In this document: in pieces, positions 10,247 through 22,099 of the stretch
How positions within the stretch are numbered: position 1 is the first letter of the stretch
Layout: each line of letters opens with the position of its first letter
Origin: Branchiostoma floridae
Taxonomy: Eukaryota; Chordata; Leptocardii; Amphioxiformes; Branchiostomatidae
Direction of reading: 5' to 3'
DNA length: 64,000 bases
Assembly: GCF_000003815.2 (NCBI RefSeq)
Contig: NC_049992.1
Location: forward strand, 12,060,131-12,124,130
Position numbers and translations under genes: made by a program
Notes under the pieces: generated by a model
Told to the model about the DNA's origin: nothing
Seen by the model: only the letters and a program-made list of their open reading frames with translations
The model's database searches: none

Positions 10247-12114
10247 TAACACACATCCAGACTGGAGTCTGCCAAGGCAAAGCTAGATAAACAGAGAAAG
10301 TAGCAACTTGATAATAAGGAATCAGTTTTTATTCTTCACATGTATCAAGTTGAACATACTTTTTCAGCAGTGACCTGACAGCATGAAACTTTGTACAGAT
10401 AGATGATGTGATGTAATGATCTGGTTTTGTTTATCATAGCTACACCTGCTCTAGGTGCGAAGTTGGAATAAGACGTCATGCAATCTTTGATTTTTGTGTG
10501 TAGATTTGAAGTTTCCATTGATTTTTGCTCTTCTATGACAATCAATTATGAGTATCCTAAGGATGAGTATGAAGATGAGTATCCTGTCTGAACTGTCTGT
10601 AGCTGCCATGCATCAACAAATGATGCAAGGAAACAATTGATTTTGATTGACTGATTGATTGATTTATTGATGCAAGGAAAAAAGAAACCTTTGATGGAGG
10701 CAGGAGTTGAGTCGTATTAGTTGATTACATTAAATATACATGTAGGATGATGGTTATAATGTAGGGTGCTTTAGAACATGGGAAATCTTTAAAGCAGGTG
10801 CTTGTATTAGGTACCTTTGTGTCATTACTGCCGGCCATGTCTATCATAGAATACGAAAACGCGCTAGACATTCCTTGGTTATTTCGAAGACCTGGACTTA
10901 TTTGTTTTGCGGTTGACATTTTGTAAACCAGACAGCAAACAGTTGTACAAAATCATAATTTCAGTGCGCACATATAGTGAAACTGTTATTTACTTAGCAA
11001 TATGTTAATTGAATCATTATTTAGGGAGTTCGCCATTGTGGAAAGGTGAAATGTTCAACATCTGAGGCTACGTTTTAAGCACGTTAGTTGGGGGTTTGTT
11101 TTCTTTATTGTTGTTACTGTATAGTACTGATTATGTGACATGTACAATGCAGTATTGGTTTTAGTGCGTAGATATGTAATGAAACTATTCTTGTAAGGCA
11201 TGCAGAACGTTCTGAAATGTAAGCAAAAAACAAACAAACTTTGTAGGTTATGTTTGAATCCTGTTGGGAGTTTGTTCGTGTTTAGTTTGGTTATTTTAGA
11301 GCCTTACGTATGTTGGCATAATGGCAATGTAAAGCAGAGTGTGCTCTTTTGTCAATCTAGATGTAGATCACAAAAAGTTAATAGCACAGTATTGTAAGCT
11401 TGTACGTATACAGCAGTACATGGCACAGTATTGTATGTATGTAAGCTTATACAGCAGTACATGGTACAGTATTGTAAGCTTGTAAACCAACGCCTTTTGA
11501 TTTTCAGTTTTTATGTTACACCACTTTTTCCTTTTCGTAGCTTATATACATGTTTTCTTCAAATATGCGTCTCGAGTCATTATTGTGTTAAAGCATTGAT
11601 ACATTTAAAGGAATAGAATGTGAGAATTTCTACAAAATCATGACAGCTGAAGCAGAACAACGCATTTGTAATTGTCCTTGGAAGCCACCATGTCATACAT
11701 TGTAACTTTCACTGACGACATTGTAGTGTATGGAAAGGGAAAAGACTAGAACACCGACCAGGGGTACCTCAAGGCATCATGCTTGGGCCCCACTTGTTGG
11801 AGGAGGGGTGCCCACAGATGGACGATTCAAATTAGATTCCGTTGTTTCTTCCTTTTGTGACATTAGCGTTGTTTTCCCTTAACGTGACCTTTGTCTTGCC
11901 ACTAAGTCTTTCTCACACTTGTCTTAGAATCGTGAATGCCAGTTGGCCGCATTGCATTATATAGAAGATCAAGTACCATTTACTTAATTAGTAACACCAA
12001 ACAGTAGCCTTAATGCGATTCACTACAATATATTGAGCTATAAAGCTATACAGTATTTGAATTCTGAAAACGCGCTTTAAATGGTCATGACAGAGGTACG
12101 TTCTTTGTCTATAG
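10247..12114 (+). other. Long spacer before cassette F
   Basis: No gene recognised. It contains a TGAT-rich simple repeat near 10640-10665 and a retrotransposon relic at about 11746-11796. Confidence 0.4.
11746..11796 (+). pseudogene. Relic of a non-LTR reverse transcriptase
   Basis: In one frame the sequence reads P-G-V-P-Q-G-I-M-L-G-P-H-L, which resembles the conserved GVPQGSVLGP motif of LINE reverse transcriptases. Flanking frames are closed, so only a very short fossil remains. Confidence 0.4.
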
Positions 12115-12353
12115 AAATGCCGAGGAGCTCGGGCGGTACTCAGCAGCCGCACCAGTGGAGGGAAGTCCTGGGCACCATGCTTCCTCAGCAGTACGACCAC
12201 CTGCAACCGCCAGGGGGCGCAGCTGATTTTAGCGTGTACGGCGACCAGCGTGGCGACGAGGGCGTGTTCTGTGACCTGTGCGGCAAACGGTTCTACAGGA
12301 AGCAAAACCTTATTAACCACAAGCGGGAGGTACATGACAAGATGAACGTCGTG
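12115..12353 (+). CDS. Zinc-finger cassette F, first exon
   Basis: The exon follows a pyrimidine-rich acceptor (TCTATAG, ending 12114) and again enters with two bases completing a codon; a start at the ATG at 12117 or 12081 is also possible. It encodes a Gly/Gln/Pro-rich linker and one finger, VFCDLCGKRFYRKQNLINH. It ends at a good donor (GTG then GTAAGA, 12354) in phase 0. This cassette spreads its fingers over three exons where the other cassettes use one. Confidence 0.75.
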
Positions 12354-12582
12354 GTAAGACAAGTATAGCTCCGTGTTGTTTGATATGTGATTCAATTGGA
12401 CTTATTTGTCTGTAAATTGTCAAAAACATAAAGCCAGGGCTACCCAGCTCGCTATGAATGAATCGTCTTCTGAAACAAGGAATATGCGAAGGGAATGATC
12501 ATACCATTTGATCATGTTTATTGATTGCATTCCACTTATTCGATTCTCTAAATATCAGTTTGTCCCATTGGTGCCTTTACAG

Positions 12583-12653
12583 ACATGTGAGCTGTGTGGG
12601 GCCGAGGCCTGTAATAAATACAACCTGGCCAGGCACATGAGGACCAAACACAG
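12583..12653 (+). CDS. Zinc-finger cassette F, second exon
   Basis: A 71-bp exon between acceptor CAG (12582) and donor GTGAGT (12654). It encodes one complete finger, TCELCGAEACNKYNLARH, ending M-R-T-K-H. Phase 0 in, two bases out, matching the next exon. The spacing equals that of the ELSNK-HDRH finger in cassettes B, D and E. Confidence 0.82.
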
Positions 12654-13189
12654 GTGAGTCTCCAGACGATACCATATTCCTTTCCCCGTATTTTCCTCGA
12701 TTTGTTTATGTACAGTTACATCAGGGGATCATGCGTAATACGGTGTTCCTCAGTTTCGTCCCTCCCTGTTTCCCTTCCAAGGGTACTGTCACCCTTATTG
12801 TACAATGGGTTTATAACAGGATTTTTAAGGGAGGGAATTTGTAGCACATTGATGGGTGTGTCGTACTACAATGTAATCTCCAAGCAGATCCTACGGTGCC
12901 AAGGAAAATAGCGGGCCAAAGGGAATCAGACGGGCACTCCGGTCGCATACACACTCCTAGGCCGGTTTTACTCCTCTGCCAGCCTTTGATACTATTTTAT
13001 GCCACCGTAGGATCTACTTGGAAATTATTTCGTATACAACAACAAGCCGACTTGGGACGGAAAATGTCGCTATTGATTATTTCTAACGATACGATACCTT
13101 CGCTGAAAATCCCAACATAAAAACTACGCCCAAACAGCGGATTGCTACGTCATAACGTTTCCTCTGTCTCTCTCTGACCGTTCTCACAG

Positions 13190-13319
13190 CGACAGCCGTA
13201 ACCACACGTGTCACGAGTGCGGGAAGTCCTTCAAACTGCGGCATCACATGACGCGCCACATCATGAACAGGTCGTGTGCAGACAGCAACGCTCCAAATGC
13301 TCCACCAGACAACAGTTAA
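13190..13319 (+). CDS. Zinc-finger cassette F, last exon
   Basis: The acceptor ACAG ends at 13189. One base completes the Ser codon from the previous exon. The finger HTCHECGKSFKLRHHMTRH ends I-M-N-R-S-C, so the fourth ligand is probably Cys, as in cassette C. A short tail precedes TAA at 13317-13319. The F-K-L-R-x-H core is the same as in cassettes D and E. Confidence 0.82.
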
Positions 13320-13471
13320 CCCTTCAAATATTCCACCTCTCAATGGAGACAAGTACATGGACTGACGGGTGATGAAAGAACATAAAATGACCCCGTTGTA
13401 GACAAGATTACATCCGTATATGTCAGGCAGACTGGTCCTGTAAAGACCAGTCTCTTAGTTCCTCCTGATCG

Positions 13472-13683
13472 TATACTGTAAATGTATTTAAGTTCGCGGG
13501 AATTTAATTTCGCGGTAGCGGGAAAAAGGACTTTTCGCGGTGGATTTAAGTTCGCGGTAACACCGTAGACTGCAATCTAATATCATAATAGAAAAATGTT
13601 CGCGGTGGTTTTAAATTCGCGGTGAAGTGGTCACCGCGAAAACCGCGAACATTAATCCACCGCGAACATTTCTGCATTTACTA
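13472..13683. mobile_element. Small inverted-repeat element rich in CGCGG motifs
   Basis: The left end (TGTAAATGTATTTAAGTTCG) and right end (CGAACATTTCTGCATTTAC) are imperfect inverse copies. The interior has many TTCGCGG and CCGCGAA words in both orientations. It lies in the probable 3' UTR of cassette F. Similar CGCGAA words form a short tandem repeat inside the hAT element at 45.9 kb. Confidence 0.6.
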
Positions 13684-14398
13684 TTTCAATGACGTGTTTG
13701 ATATCGCAATCAGTTTCTGAGACCGAAAGGAAAGTTATATATAAATTTATTTTAGAGGTATAAGGCAGAAATGTTGACTTAAAAAGAATAGATGTATATC
13801 TTACTACCAACTCGGGTCTTCTTGGTGATATAGAAATGTCAACGTTTTAGGCTAAGCTGAATGTGCAATAGAAACACATACCCACACGTCGTTTCAATAC
13901 GTCTTGATAAAAAATATATTTGTTTCAGGTCAGGGATCACACGTGTTCTTCGATGTATACTTTGAAAATATTTGGTGCCCAGTCATGAATTTTTAACTTT
14001 GTTACTAGTATTATCAAATATCTTACAAAGGCACTGGTGTTTAATTTAGTACTTCTTTACAAGATTTTATTGTAAGAATGTTTTTCAAGGTCGGTAAGGC
14101 TTGGTGTATGTGACCTATGTATACGTACGTCAGTGGGTGTTATTAAATCATTCCTTGGTGCGTTTTTATAAGCTAGTATATATGGGGTAGGGTATACTTG
14201 CCCCTAGCAAATTTTGCTTTCATTGTAATAGTCCCATGAATTTTACATGGCGTCTCAATAACATTTTGAATAGCTGGATATAGCATCACGAGGGGCCTAA
14301 GTCATACTCCTAATGCTCTTGTCGCCAGGGGATATATACGGGACTGTTATTTGAGCATTTTAGCCGTTACTTTTGTTGTAAGTATGTTTATGGCACGA

Positions 14399-14404
14399 AA
14401 TAAA
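14399..14404 (+). terminator. Poly(A) signal AATAAA, probable end of cassette F transcript
   Basis: A canonical hexamer 1.08 kb after the cassette F stop and before the next gene on the same strand. Confidence 0.45.
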
Positions 14405-14419
14405 GTGGAAGAAGTTGCA

Positions 14420-16892
14420 CTAAAGTCTGTGTCGAATCCATCGGAAGAAATTCCATGACGTCAGAAAAGTGCCAACAACAATGGTTGCGCTTTGTGACAT
14501 ATCGCCTGCAGAACGCAACGGATTACAACCTCTCTTGGGCTTGTGGTTTAGTGTTTATAATGTACACGTAAAAGCTATGTGACTGATGATGACGCATGTA
14601 ACGTCATCACCGCAACACACCAAGTTGCGATGATGCAGCAATAGTTATGTGATTATGCTACAGTTGGTTTAAAATTCTCAAAGACCTAAGCCTGTTCCAT
14701 AATTTTGTCATTGGCAATATTTCGAACAGTTGTAGATTTTACACGAGTGACGGAAACGTCTACCCCGTTTCACATAATAGCACTCATCAAGTTGTCATTT
14801 TATCTGGTCCAATTATGTTTTGGAGACATAGTATGTTTATGTCAATGAGCTATGAAGGGCGATGCTAACTTACAGAAGCGCCGCCTATCTTGTTATTGTA
14901 CGTCGTGTTCACACTACCTGGCCACTACATGTATGTCGCGAACTCATTACATCATGAAATTTCGCACACATAAAATCTATATTTGTTGTGACGCTCTCTC
15001 CTTTTTGATAAACGTTTCCAGCGTAAATCGATCCCGTGCCCTGTATCCGGGTGACATGTTCCTGAAGTGCTTTCCATGTTTTCCAACATTGGTCTGCACG
15101 CGCCACGAGGTCCCCATAGGGCCCTTCTTCAAGTGCTTTTCCACTTCTCTCTATTGAATTTTGTCCGGGCGGCGTTTTTACCTGAGGAATGAGAAAGGTG
15201 TTGCGCAAGTTTACGTTCTCTCTGGTTGTTGCAAAATTTGGATTTTCCGCCGAATTTGCCCGGCAGACGAACTGCATGTGTACTTTGTGCAAAGGTTCTG
15301 AATGAGGACGTCTCATGACAGCTGGTCAGTCGGGATGGCTTGGACCTGAAGTGACCACGACGCCAAGCGCTCAGATAGGATTAGGTTGTCTTCTGCAAGA
15401 GTGTTTCTGGTAAGGTCTTGTACACATTTCCCTGGACTTTTTCTTCATGACCATTTCCTTCATGATTTTGTTTGAACCTTTATTTGATGTCAAACTCACA
15501 GGAAAAAAAACGGTGGTTATCAACAAAACATCGATATGGGTCATATGAATTTCAATACACGATCAAAGAGCGAACTGTTTATCATAGACGTTTTTGCTAC
15601 GCGCTCAGATGTTGGTCGGATGTCCTTCGGAGAATATCACTAGTGGGCCCAAACCTCAGCGCCAACAGTTACTAGTACTATGTATTTTCACACTACAAAC
15701 GTCAGTATCACATCTATAGTGTTTCAAAGCTCACATGTATTGTTTCGAGCTGAGTTATTGAAAAATGTGTTTTGGTAAGATACTACATACTATGGGTAAA
15801 TAAATGTTCGGGACCCATAATGCCGATAACTTTTTGAAGTTTGGGGTTGAGTCAACCGTCTCGAGCTAGGATACAGCGGGCAGTTTTCTGAATATTCGAC
15901 GGCGGTTGTAACCTGGTATCCAAAGCTATCATAGCGTGTTTTATTTGCAAAATACTGTAAAAATAGCGACTAATCAACTAACTAAATTTATATGGTTTAA
16001 TGTTTACTATTGTCGCAAATAGCGCGAGAGGACGAAGGGACCCGGCAGTTTTTATAGGTTTTGATACCAGGCTACGGCGGTTGTGTTATGTTTTGCTGTG
16101 GTACACGGTTTATAATGGTCAGCTATTGCTACAAATGTGTACTTTAAACAGTTTGATATGCCACAGATGTAAACCACGGTTGCTATAGCGGTCTGTGTGT
16201 GCTTGTTGTTACGCAAGTATAGACGTAGCGAGCTTGAAGCCGCTCATAAGAACACTTTATATCAGTTATACAAATTGTAAAGAGTCTTGTGTGTTTTCGC
16301 GCCACTGCACTTTGCTGAAGAGTTCAGCCCAAGAGCGCTCCACAATTGTTGACGTCTCTTAAAAGGTTACATCTGTTCAATAAATAGTAAGGAAAATTTC
16401 TTTAAGTACCGGCTGATGTTGTGGAGTACAAAACTTCAATGAAATGATTTTGGTTTTGCAAGATGAACTTTTAGCCGCAATACTTTGAACTGTTAGACTT
16501 TCTTCGCATATTGAAAATACTGTACTGACTAATTATGTATGAAGTGCAATATTGTGAGCTTTATAGCCGGCAAGCTAGATATACCAATGATTTAATAAAA
16601 AATCAATTGAAAAATAATTTCCATTAAAAATTAGCTCAATGGCTTAGCTACCCAAGGCGAACTCAATCTCATACTAGTATCTTACCGACTTACGTTAATT
16701 TTAACATGACGCTGATCGAAATCTTTATAAACACATTGGAACGCTTTGCTGAACAAGTGATATCTTTCAGTTGAGACAGAGACGATGAAAAGTAAATGAA
16801 AATTACGTAAGTGGATACTTTAACAAGCGCCTCACAAAGTTAAGCCCACTGACTGACTGACTGAATTACGAACCACGTTTCTGTGTTTGCAG
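14420..16892. other. Intergenic or 5' region of the death-domain gene
   Basis: No confident exon was found. The first visible exon of the next gene needs one more upstream base to complete its first codon, so a 5' exon may lie here. A 135-codon minus-strand open frame (14909-15316) has no domain that I recognise. One foldback element sits at 15910-16073. Confidence 0.4.
15910..16073. mobile_element. Small inverted-repeat element with 11-bp flanking direct repeat
   Basis: The ends AACCTGGTATCCAAA and TTTTGATACCAGGCT are near-perfect inverses. The 11-bp sequence ACGGCGGTTGT lies directly on both sides (15899-15909 and 16074-16084), which is what a target-site duplication would look like. The element is 164 bp and non-coding. 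Similar CCTGG-TACC-type ends occur at 2873-3065 and at about 47332-47414. Confidence 0.72.
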
Positions 16893-19800
16893 TTCACTAT
16901 GACAACGGTAGGTGGAGACATCCCAACCCAATGAAGCCCAAGCTGTTACAAATGACCAATATGTTCGGCATTAGGAAGTATTATGTAAGTTTTCTTCTAA
17001 ATACACTATCTGTATATCTCTAATTTCTTAAGCTTCCGATTTCACCAGGGTGTTTTCTTTTACACAATCAGTGGTATGGTCTCACCTGCTTACGTTTCGA
17101 TGTCTATTAGACATTAACACTCCAGTCAGAAGCTTTGAGGAAGTTGTCTGATAAGCAGGAGGGACTATAACTGGTTGTGGAAAAGAAAACTCCAATATCC
17201 TCTGATTTATTCTTTTGATCTGAAATTCTTCCACCGACGTATGTCACATATTAAAGATGAAATCTTGAAGCTCTGGATGGAAAACTTTTTTTTGCAGAGG
17301 GAAGACTTAGAGCACTTCACACCCCGGGAACGAGAGGACTGGGTGCTGGAGCAGTTTGCGGCTTATGATGACGAGCTCAGAAACAATCCTGGGGACGACT
17401 TTGTAGAGGAAGTGCTGAAGAGGCTCCAAAAGGTTTGATTTTTGCTCAAAACTTTTCACCCTCTTGCATCATCATTAGCTTCACTCTCATATTTCATGAT
17501 GAAATACTAACGGGCGAGGTAGAATACAAAATACGTACGTTCAGCACACCACAAAACATTCTATAAGCAGAGGTTAGGCTCCATTTGTTTTGGCGCCTTT
17601 TCAGGCGTTTTCGTCAGGTTTTCAATTTCGTCAGGATTCATGTGTGTGGCTGATAGACAAAAATAATAGCTGGCAAAATAGAAAGTCCGATAAGACGCCC
17701 CAAAAAATGCACAAAACAGCTGGAGCCTAACCTTTGCTCATAAAGTAACCACAAAAGGACTTAATACCATACCTAGATCTCATTTGATTACATTGGTTAT
17801 AACCTAACACTACATTTTTAGTAACAGTAACTTTTTCCACAGGAGACGAAGAGGTGGATCTCCTGGAACCATCGCGCCTTCGGGCCGGTCAAGTCCCGTG
17901 CCCAGATCCTGCATCTCTCGCAGTGGGTGAAAAACCTCAAGCGTAGAGGTAAGTTTTTCTCAGTTATTAACATGTTATGTACATGTCTTAACGAAAATCT
18001 TGTTAAGGATCCTTTTTTCCCCTACTGTACATTTTAGACATGGACTTCAACCTGCAATTGTACACAATTGAATTATACTATTCACCTGGGGACCAGTCTT
18101 TCCCAGGGCTGTAGGCCCAGTGTTTTTCCGCAATTTAACCTTCTTTTCCCGCCTGGCCAACTTTTTGCTTAGTTTGATAAAAAAAATGATAGCCCTAGTT
18201 GCCATTAAGGGTCTTCCTTGGAAGTCTATCGAAGGAGGGGGGTGGTATGTTAGCCCTAGTGCGGTCAAGCTGGCCTGTGTGATCACTAGGTAGCTATCGG
18301 GAAGCACATTGACATGTTGTCATTCATTCATTCCCTCACTCCACAACCACAAGGTTTTATCTACACGTCCGGAGACACGGATGACGATGTGGACGTGCTG
18401 GACCAGTTCGAGGATCACGTGCTCAGGTTTGACATCCTGCTGGACACGTTCAAGGCCAACATCTACAACCCGCTGGCGGACTTCTTCTACGACGACGATG
18501 AGGCCGCACTGGACCTCCAGGACATCATCTTTGAACTGGATTCAGGTGAATACAACGAAACTCCTTTCTAATTACCTGCAGTGAAAAACTGAGATTTTGG
18601 GACGTTGGCGGAGTATTTTGTCGTAACTTTGATAAGTTGATTCGAAATTTATTCCAAGTCTAAATAATAAATCTAAAAGAGGAACATTGCCGAATATGTC
18701 AAATACAGTCTAGTTTTCCCTATATAAATAAATATAGGGTGGCGTTACATTAATGATAAAAAAAGTCTCCTGATCGCCCCTGTTCTGTTGTCACCAGCTT
18801 TGGATGCCTGGAAAGGTCTGATGAGCTGGGAGGACGTGGACGCCTCGCTGTTCACCTTCGCCAGTAAGGGGTGTGTGGACGGCCTGACGTGCCGGCAGGG
18901 GCAGCGGGACTTCGGGCTGGTCCTCCGACTCCTCCCCGACCTCAGCGAGAAGGCCCACGAGAGCCTGCGGCTAGTCCGCAGGTGGCGCCTGATGCAGGCT
19001 GTTGACAAGGCAGAGGCCTCCACGCCGAGAAAGTACGGCAAGGGAGACACGCCGGCCAAAGCGTACGGAAAGTCCTCCAAGAAACACGCAGCCGCGAGAA
19101 ACGACGAGGACGAGCTGAGAGACGAAGACGAACCGTCCGCCGTCGATGACGAGCAAACCCGAACCAGCTTTTCGGTCGAAATCAGTAAGCGTAGGAAGTT
19201 CAAAGGACAATATGGCAACGCGAAGTCTGACCTGGCGAAGTACGAAAGCCGCTGTCAGGAGCTGGAGGCGGAGATACAGAGCCAGAGAAACAGGGTCAAA
19301 GACCTGGAGAAACAGCTGCGAACTGCCCAGAGGAAGTTCAACAAGTTCGAAAACGAGGTTCGGGGTGAGAAGCGGAACTACAGGAAGCTGAGGGAGAGGT
19401 TACAGGCCATGAAGAAGGACAACAAGCAGCTGGAGTCTCATCTGGACAACACAACAGACAAGTACCACTCTGTGGTCGCACAGATGCAGCAGATACTGCG
19501 CAGGTTCGCCACTACATTTATTTGTCGTCATGCCAGTTTGTTCAAGTACATGTAGGTGGAAAAGTGCAGTATTTGGATCCACAGAATTCATTCATAAGTA
19601 ATTCCATGCGTAACTCCATGACTCTGAAGCTTAGAGGCTCGTTTTTATGTCGACAGTCTGTCCTTTGTCGTACTCGTAGAACAAGAGATGATTCAGAGTT
19701 GATATGAGGTAAAAAAAATATATGTCAGTTTTTTTTTTATTGTCGATGTTGCCGACAGGTCCAGACAACTGCGGGACTACCAGAACCAGGCCAAGGATAA

Positions 19801-22099
19801 GGTGGAGGGTTCACAGAAGGAACTGAAGGAGGCGAACGAACAGATCAAAGCGCTACTGAACGAACGGAAGGCCCTGAAGCGGAAATGTGCCTTTTTGAAG
19901 ACAAGAGCACAGAACAACGACGCCAAGGCTGTGTAAGTGTTTAGGTATAATGCATGAGTTGTAGCATGGGCCTGCGAAGGTTTTTGTTTTTCGTACAACC
20001 TTATCGGGGCAACTTCCCTGTACCGTCAACTTCCCACATTGCATTCTAGGGAAGAAAGAGGCCTGAGTTTAGACTAGATATTATCCAAACTTTACGTCAT
20101 AGCCATAAATCGATTTTAGCAACTAACATTTTTGGAACGAGGAAAAAGAGGAAAAAGTACAACTTAGGCTTTCTGTTTTTCTCTTGACAGTCACATGGAA
20201 AGTCAGTTGGATAAGACCAAGGAACACGGTCAATATACAGAGAAGGAGCTCTTCAAGGCAAGAGAAGAACTGAAGAAGCTACAAGACAAGCTCAGCATCA
20301 ACGAGAAGAAGACGCAGAACATGGAGGAAAAGTTCGTTCTTACTGGATTTCTCTTATCACGCGTTCTTGTTTTGCACTGAAGACTGAAGCAGAGTAAATA
20401 CGGTTAAAATTCACTGTGTTGTACATATTGGATTGTCAGAGTACTGTAAGGGAGACGGCCTGGAATATGAGAGACACATTTTGTTCACTTTGGCAAGCAT
20501 CTTGATTTCCCTCTAAGCGTATTGGACACTGTAGTCGCTGTGTACGTACGGTGTACTGTATTCATTTCCCGCTACACAACGTATATGCTGACGGAGCTGT
20601 TTCTGCAGGTTGTTCCAGGCGCGGGAACGTGCTGACACCATCCTCAAGGAGCTGAAGGAGAAGGAGAAGCGGGCGGAACAGCTGGAGCAGGAACACACAC
20701 AGCTGCTGGACATCTTCAGAGGTGGGCATAGTGCAGATAAAGTTTAAAAAAATACTTTTCTTTGTCCTATCCATATATAATATACAAACTCGATATTGAC
20801 ATATTGCGCAATCACATTAAAGGGATTATAATTAAATCTCCCCATTTGTGTCTAGCCTTAGTTTCTGATAATTTACTTTCTATAGTAATCATATTTTATT
20901 ACATTTGCAGAAAATTACAACGACATGTCTTGTCTGCGTATAGTACCCATGAAATAATTGCAGATAAAGTTTATGCGAATAATTCTTTTCTGACCACAGG
21001 TACGTTTTAATTATCTAGACACGCCATAGATCCTGTGTTGTAAAGACTCTTTTGTTGTAAGGTTCTTTTACCCTCTTCTATTCAGAACTTCCAAAACGGA
21101 AAGAGAAGCCGCTCTCGAACTACCAACTCGACGTCATCGCTGCGAATATTGAAGACTTCTGGCCGGATGTTGCCAAGACGCTCGGCATGTCTCGGACAAC
21201 CACCGATCACCTTCGCCGCGACTACTCCGACGAGAAGAACCGAAGTCGCGCGATGTTGTACGAGTGGAAGGCACGAAGTGCCGAGAAGGCAACCATGAAG
21301 TCGCTGGTGGCTGCGCTTATTGCGATGGGCTACGGACATCAGGACACAAAGGCGGTTTTTCAGGTATTGAAAACAGTACGTTAGAAGGACAGCTATATAA
21401 CCAGTAATGCGCGGTAACTTTTATAATTTTGTTAATGCTTCTCTCATGTAACATCCCAATGATGATAACTATCTCAAACAATTATTGATGGTGTATATCT
21501 TATTACAGAATCAGCTGACCAAGAAAGCGTTGAAGACCAAAGAATTGAAAGACCGTCAGGCTGTTAAAGAGGAATCGTCGGGGCGAGGCAGCAGTGGTTC
21601 TAGCGGGTACGAGTCAAACGCCAAGGCTCCGACAACTTGCGACTTTGACGGCGATCGGGAGTACGAGTCCCTGCCGAAGATACACGATCGTGAATATGAG
21701 TCGGCGAAGAAAAACGATCCTGACTACGACTACGACTCGAGAAGGCACGACCGAGACTACGAGAGGGACGACCGCGACTATGACAGGCGCGACAATGAGT
21801 ACGACAGAGATGGTCGTGAGTATGACAAGGATGGCCACGAATATAACGGGGATCGTGAATACGACAGGGACGATCGGGACTACGGCAGAGATGACCGTGA
21901 CTACGACAGGGATGACCGAGACTACGACAGGAATGGCCGCGAATACGACAGAGGTGAATACGACAGGGACGACCCTGAGTACGAGACTGCCCAGGAGAGG
22001 CGTGATCCCGAGTACGACTATGACGCTATGCTGAAGAAGGACGACTATTTGCCAAAAATGCGCGGGCGAGAAAGAACTGCTCCGGAAATTGAATATTGA
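16893..22099 (+). CDS. Coiled-coil, death-domain protein with repetitive Asp/Arg/Tyr tail (10 exons)
   Basis: The exons, all with matching phases and GT/AG borders, are 16893-16984, 17298-17432, 17843-17948, 18354-18545, 18798-19503, 19759-19932, 20191-20331, 20609-20721, 21086-21363 and 21509-22099 (about 842 codons). The N-terminal third is helical, acidic and from no family I recognise (H-F-T-P-R-E-R-E-D-W near the start). From 19190 to 20721 it is a charged coiled coil with heptad-like Leu spacing. Exon 9 is a death domain. The last exon is a low-complexity D/R/Y tail. Death domains assemble receptor or innate immune signalling complexes, and the coiled coil suggests oligomerisation. The N-terminus is uncertain: the first codon of exon 1 is split, so an upstream exon is needed unless the ATG at 16933 is the start. 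Confidence 0.85.
21086..21363 (+). other. Death-domain exon of the coiled-coil gene
   Basis: The frame shows the death-domain helices in order: Y-Q-L-D-V-I-A-A-N-I (helix 1), F-W-P-D-V-A-K-T-L-G-M-S (helix 2), an acidic middle, M-L-Y-E-W-K-A-R (helix 5, with the invariant Trp), then T-M-K-S-L-V-A-A-L and G-Y-G-H-Q-D-T-K-A-V (helix 6). The whole domain is one exon, as is often the case for shuffled domains. Ligand or adaptor unknown. Confidence 0.85.
21653..22045 (+). repeat. Tandem codon repeat encoding R-E-Y-D-R-D-D units
   Basis: About 130 codons of the last exon are repeats of (R/G)-(D/E)-Y-(D/E)-R-(D/N)-(D/G), for example DDRDYDRDDREYDR-like strings. The DNA repeat is imperfect, so all frames appear open here. 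The tail resembles charged, tyrosine-containing disordered segments; a function cannot be assigned from the sequence. Confidence 0.85.

Noticed and set aside
14909-15316. 135-codon open frame on the minus strand
   Set aside because: No domain or family signature, no neighbouring exon or signal, and an overlapping plus-strand frame of similar length. Chance or a transposon fossil is as likely.
18090-18200. Another CAGGG-ended MITE in the death-domain gene
   Set aside because: The inverse match is short and no 8-bp duplication was found.
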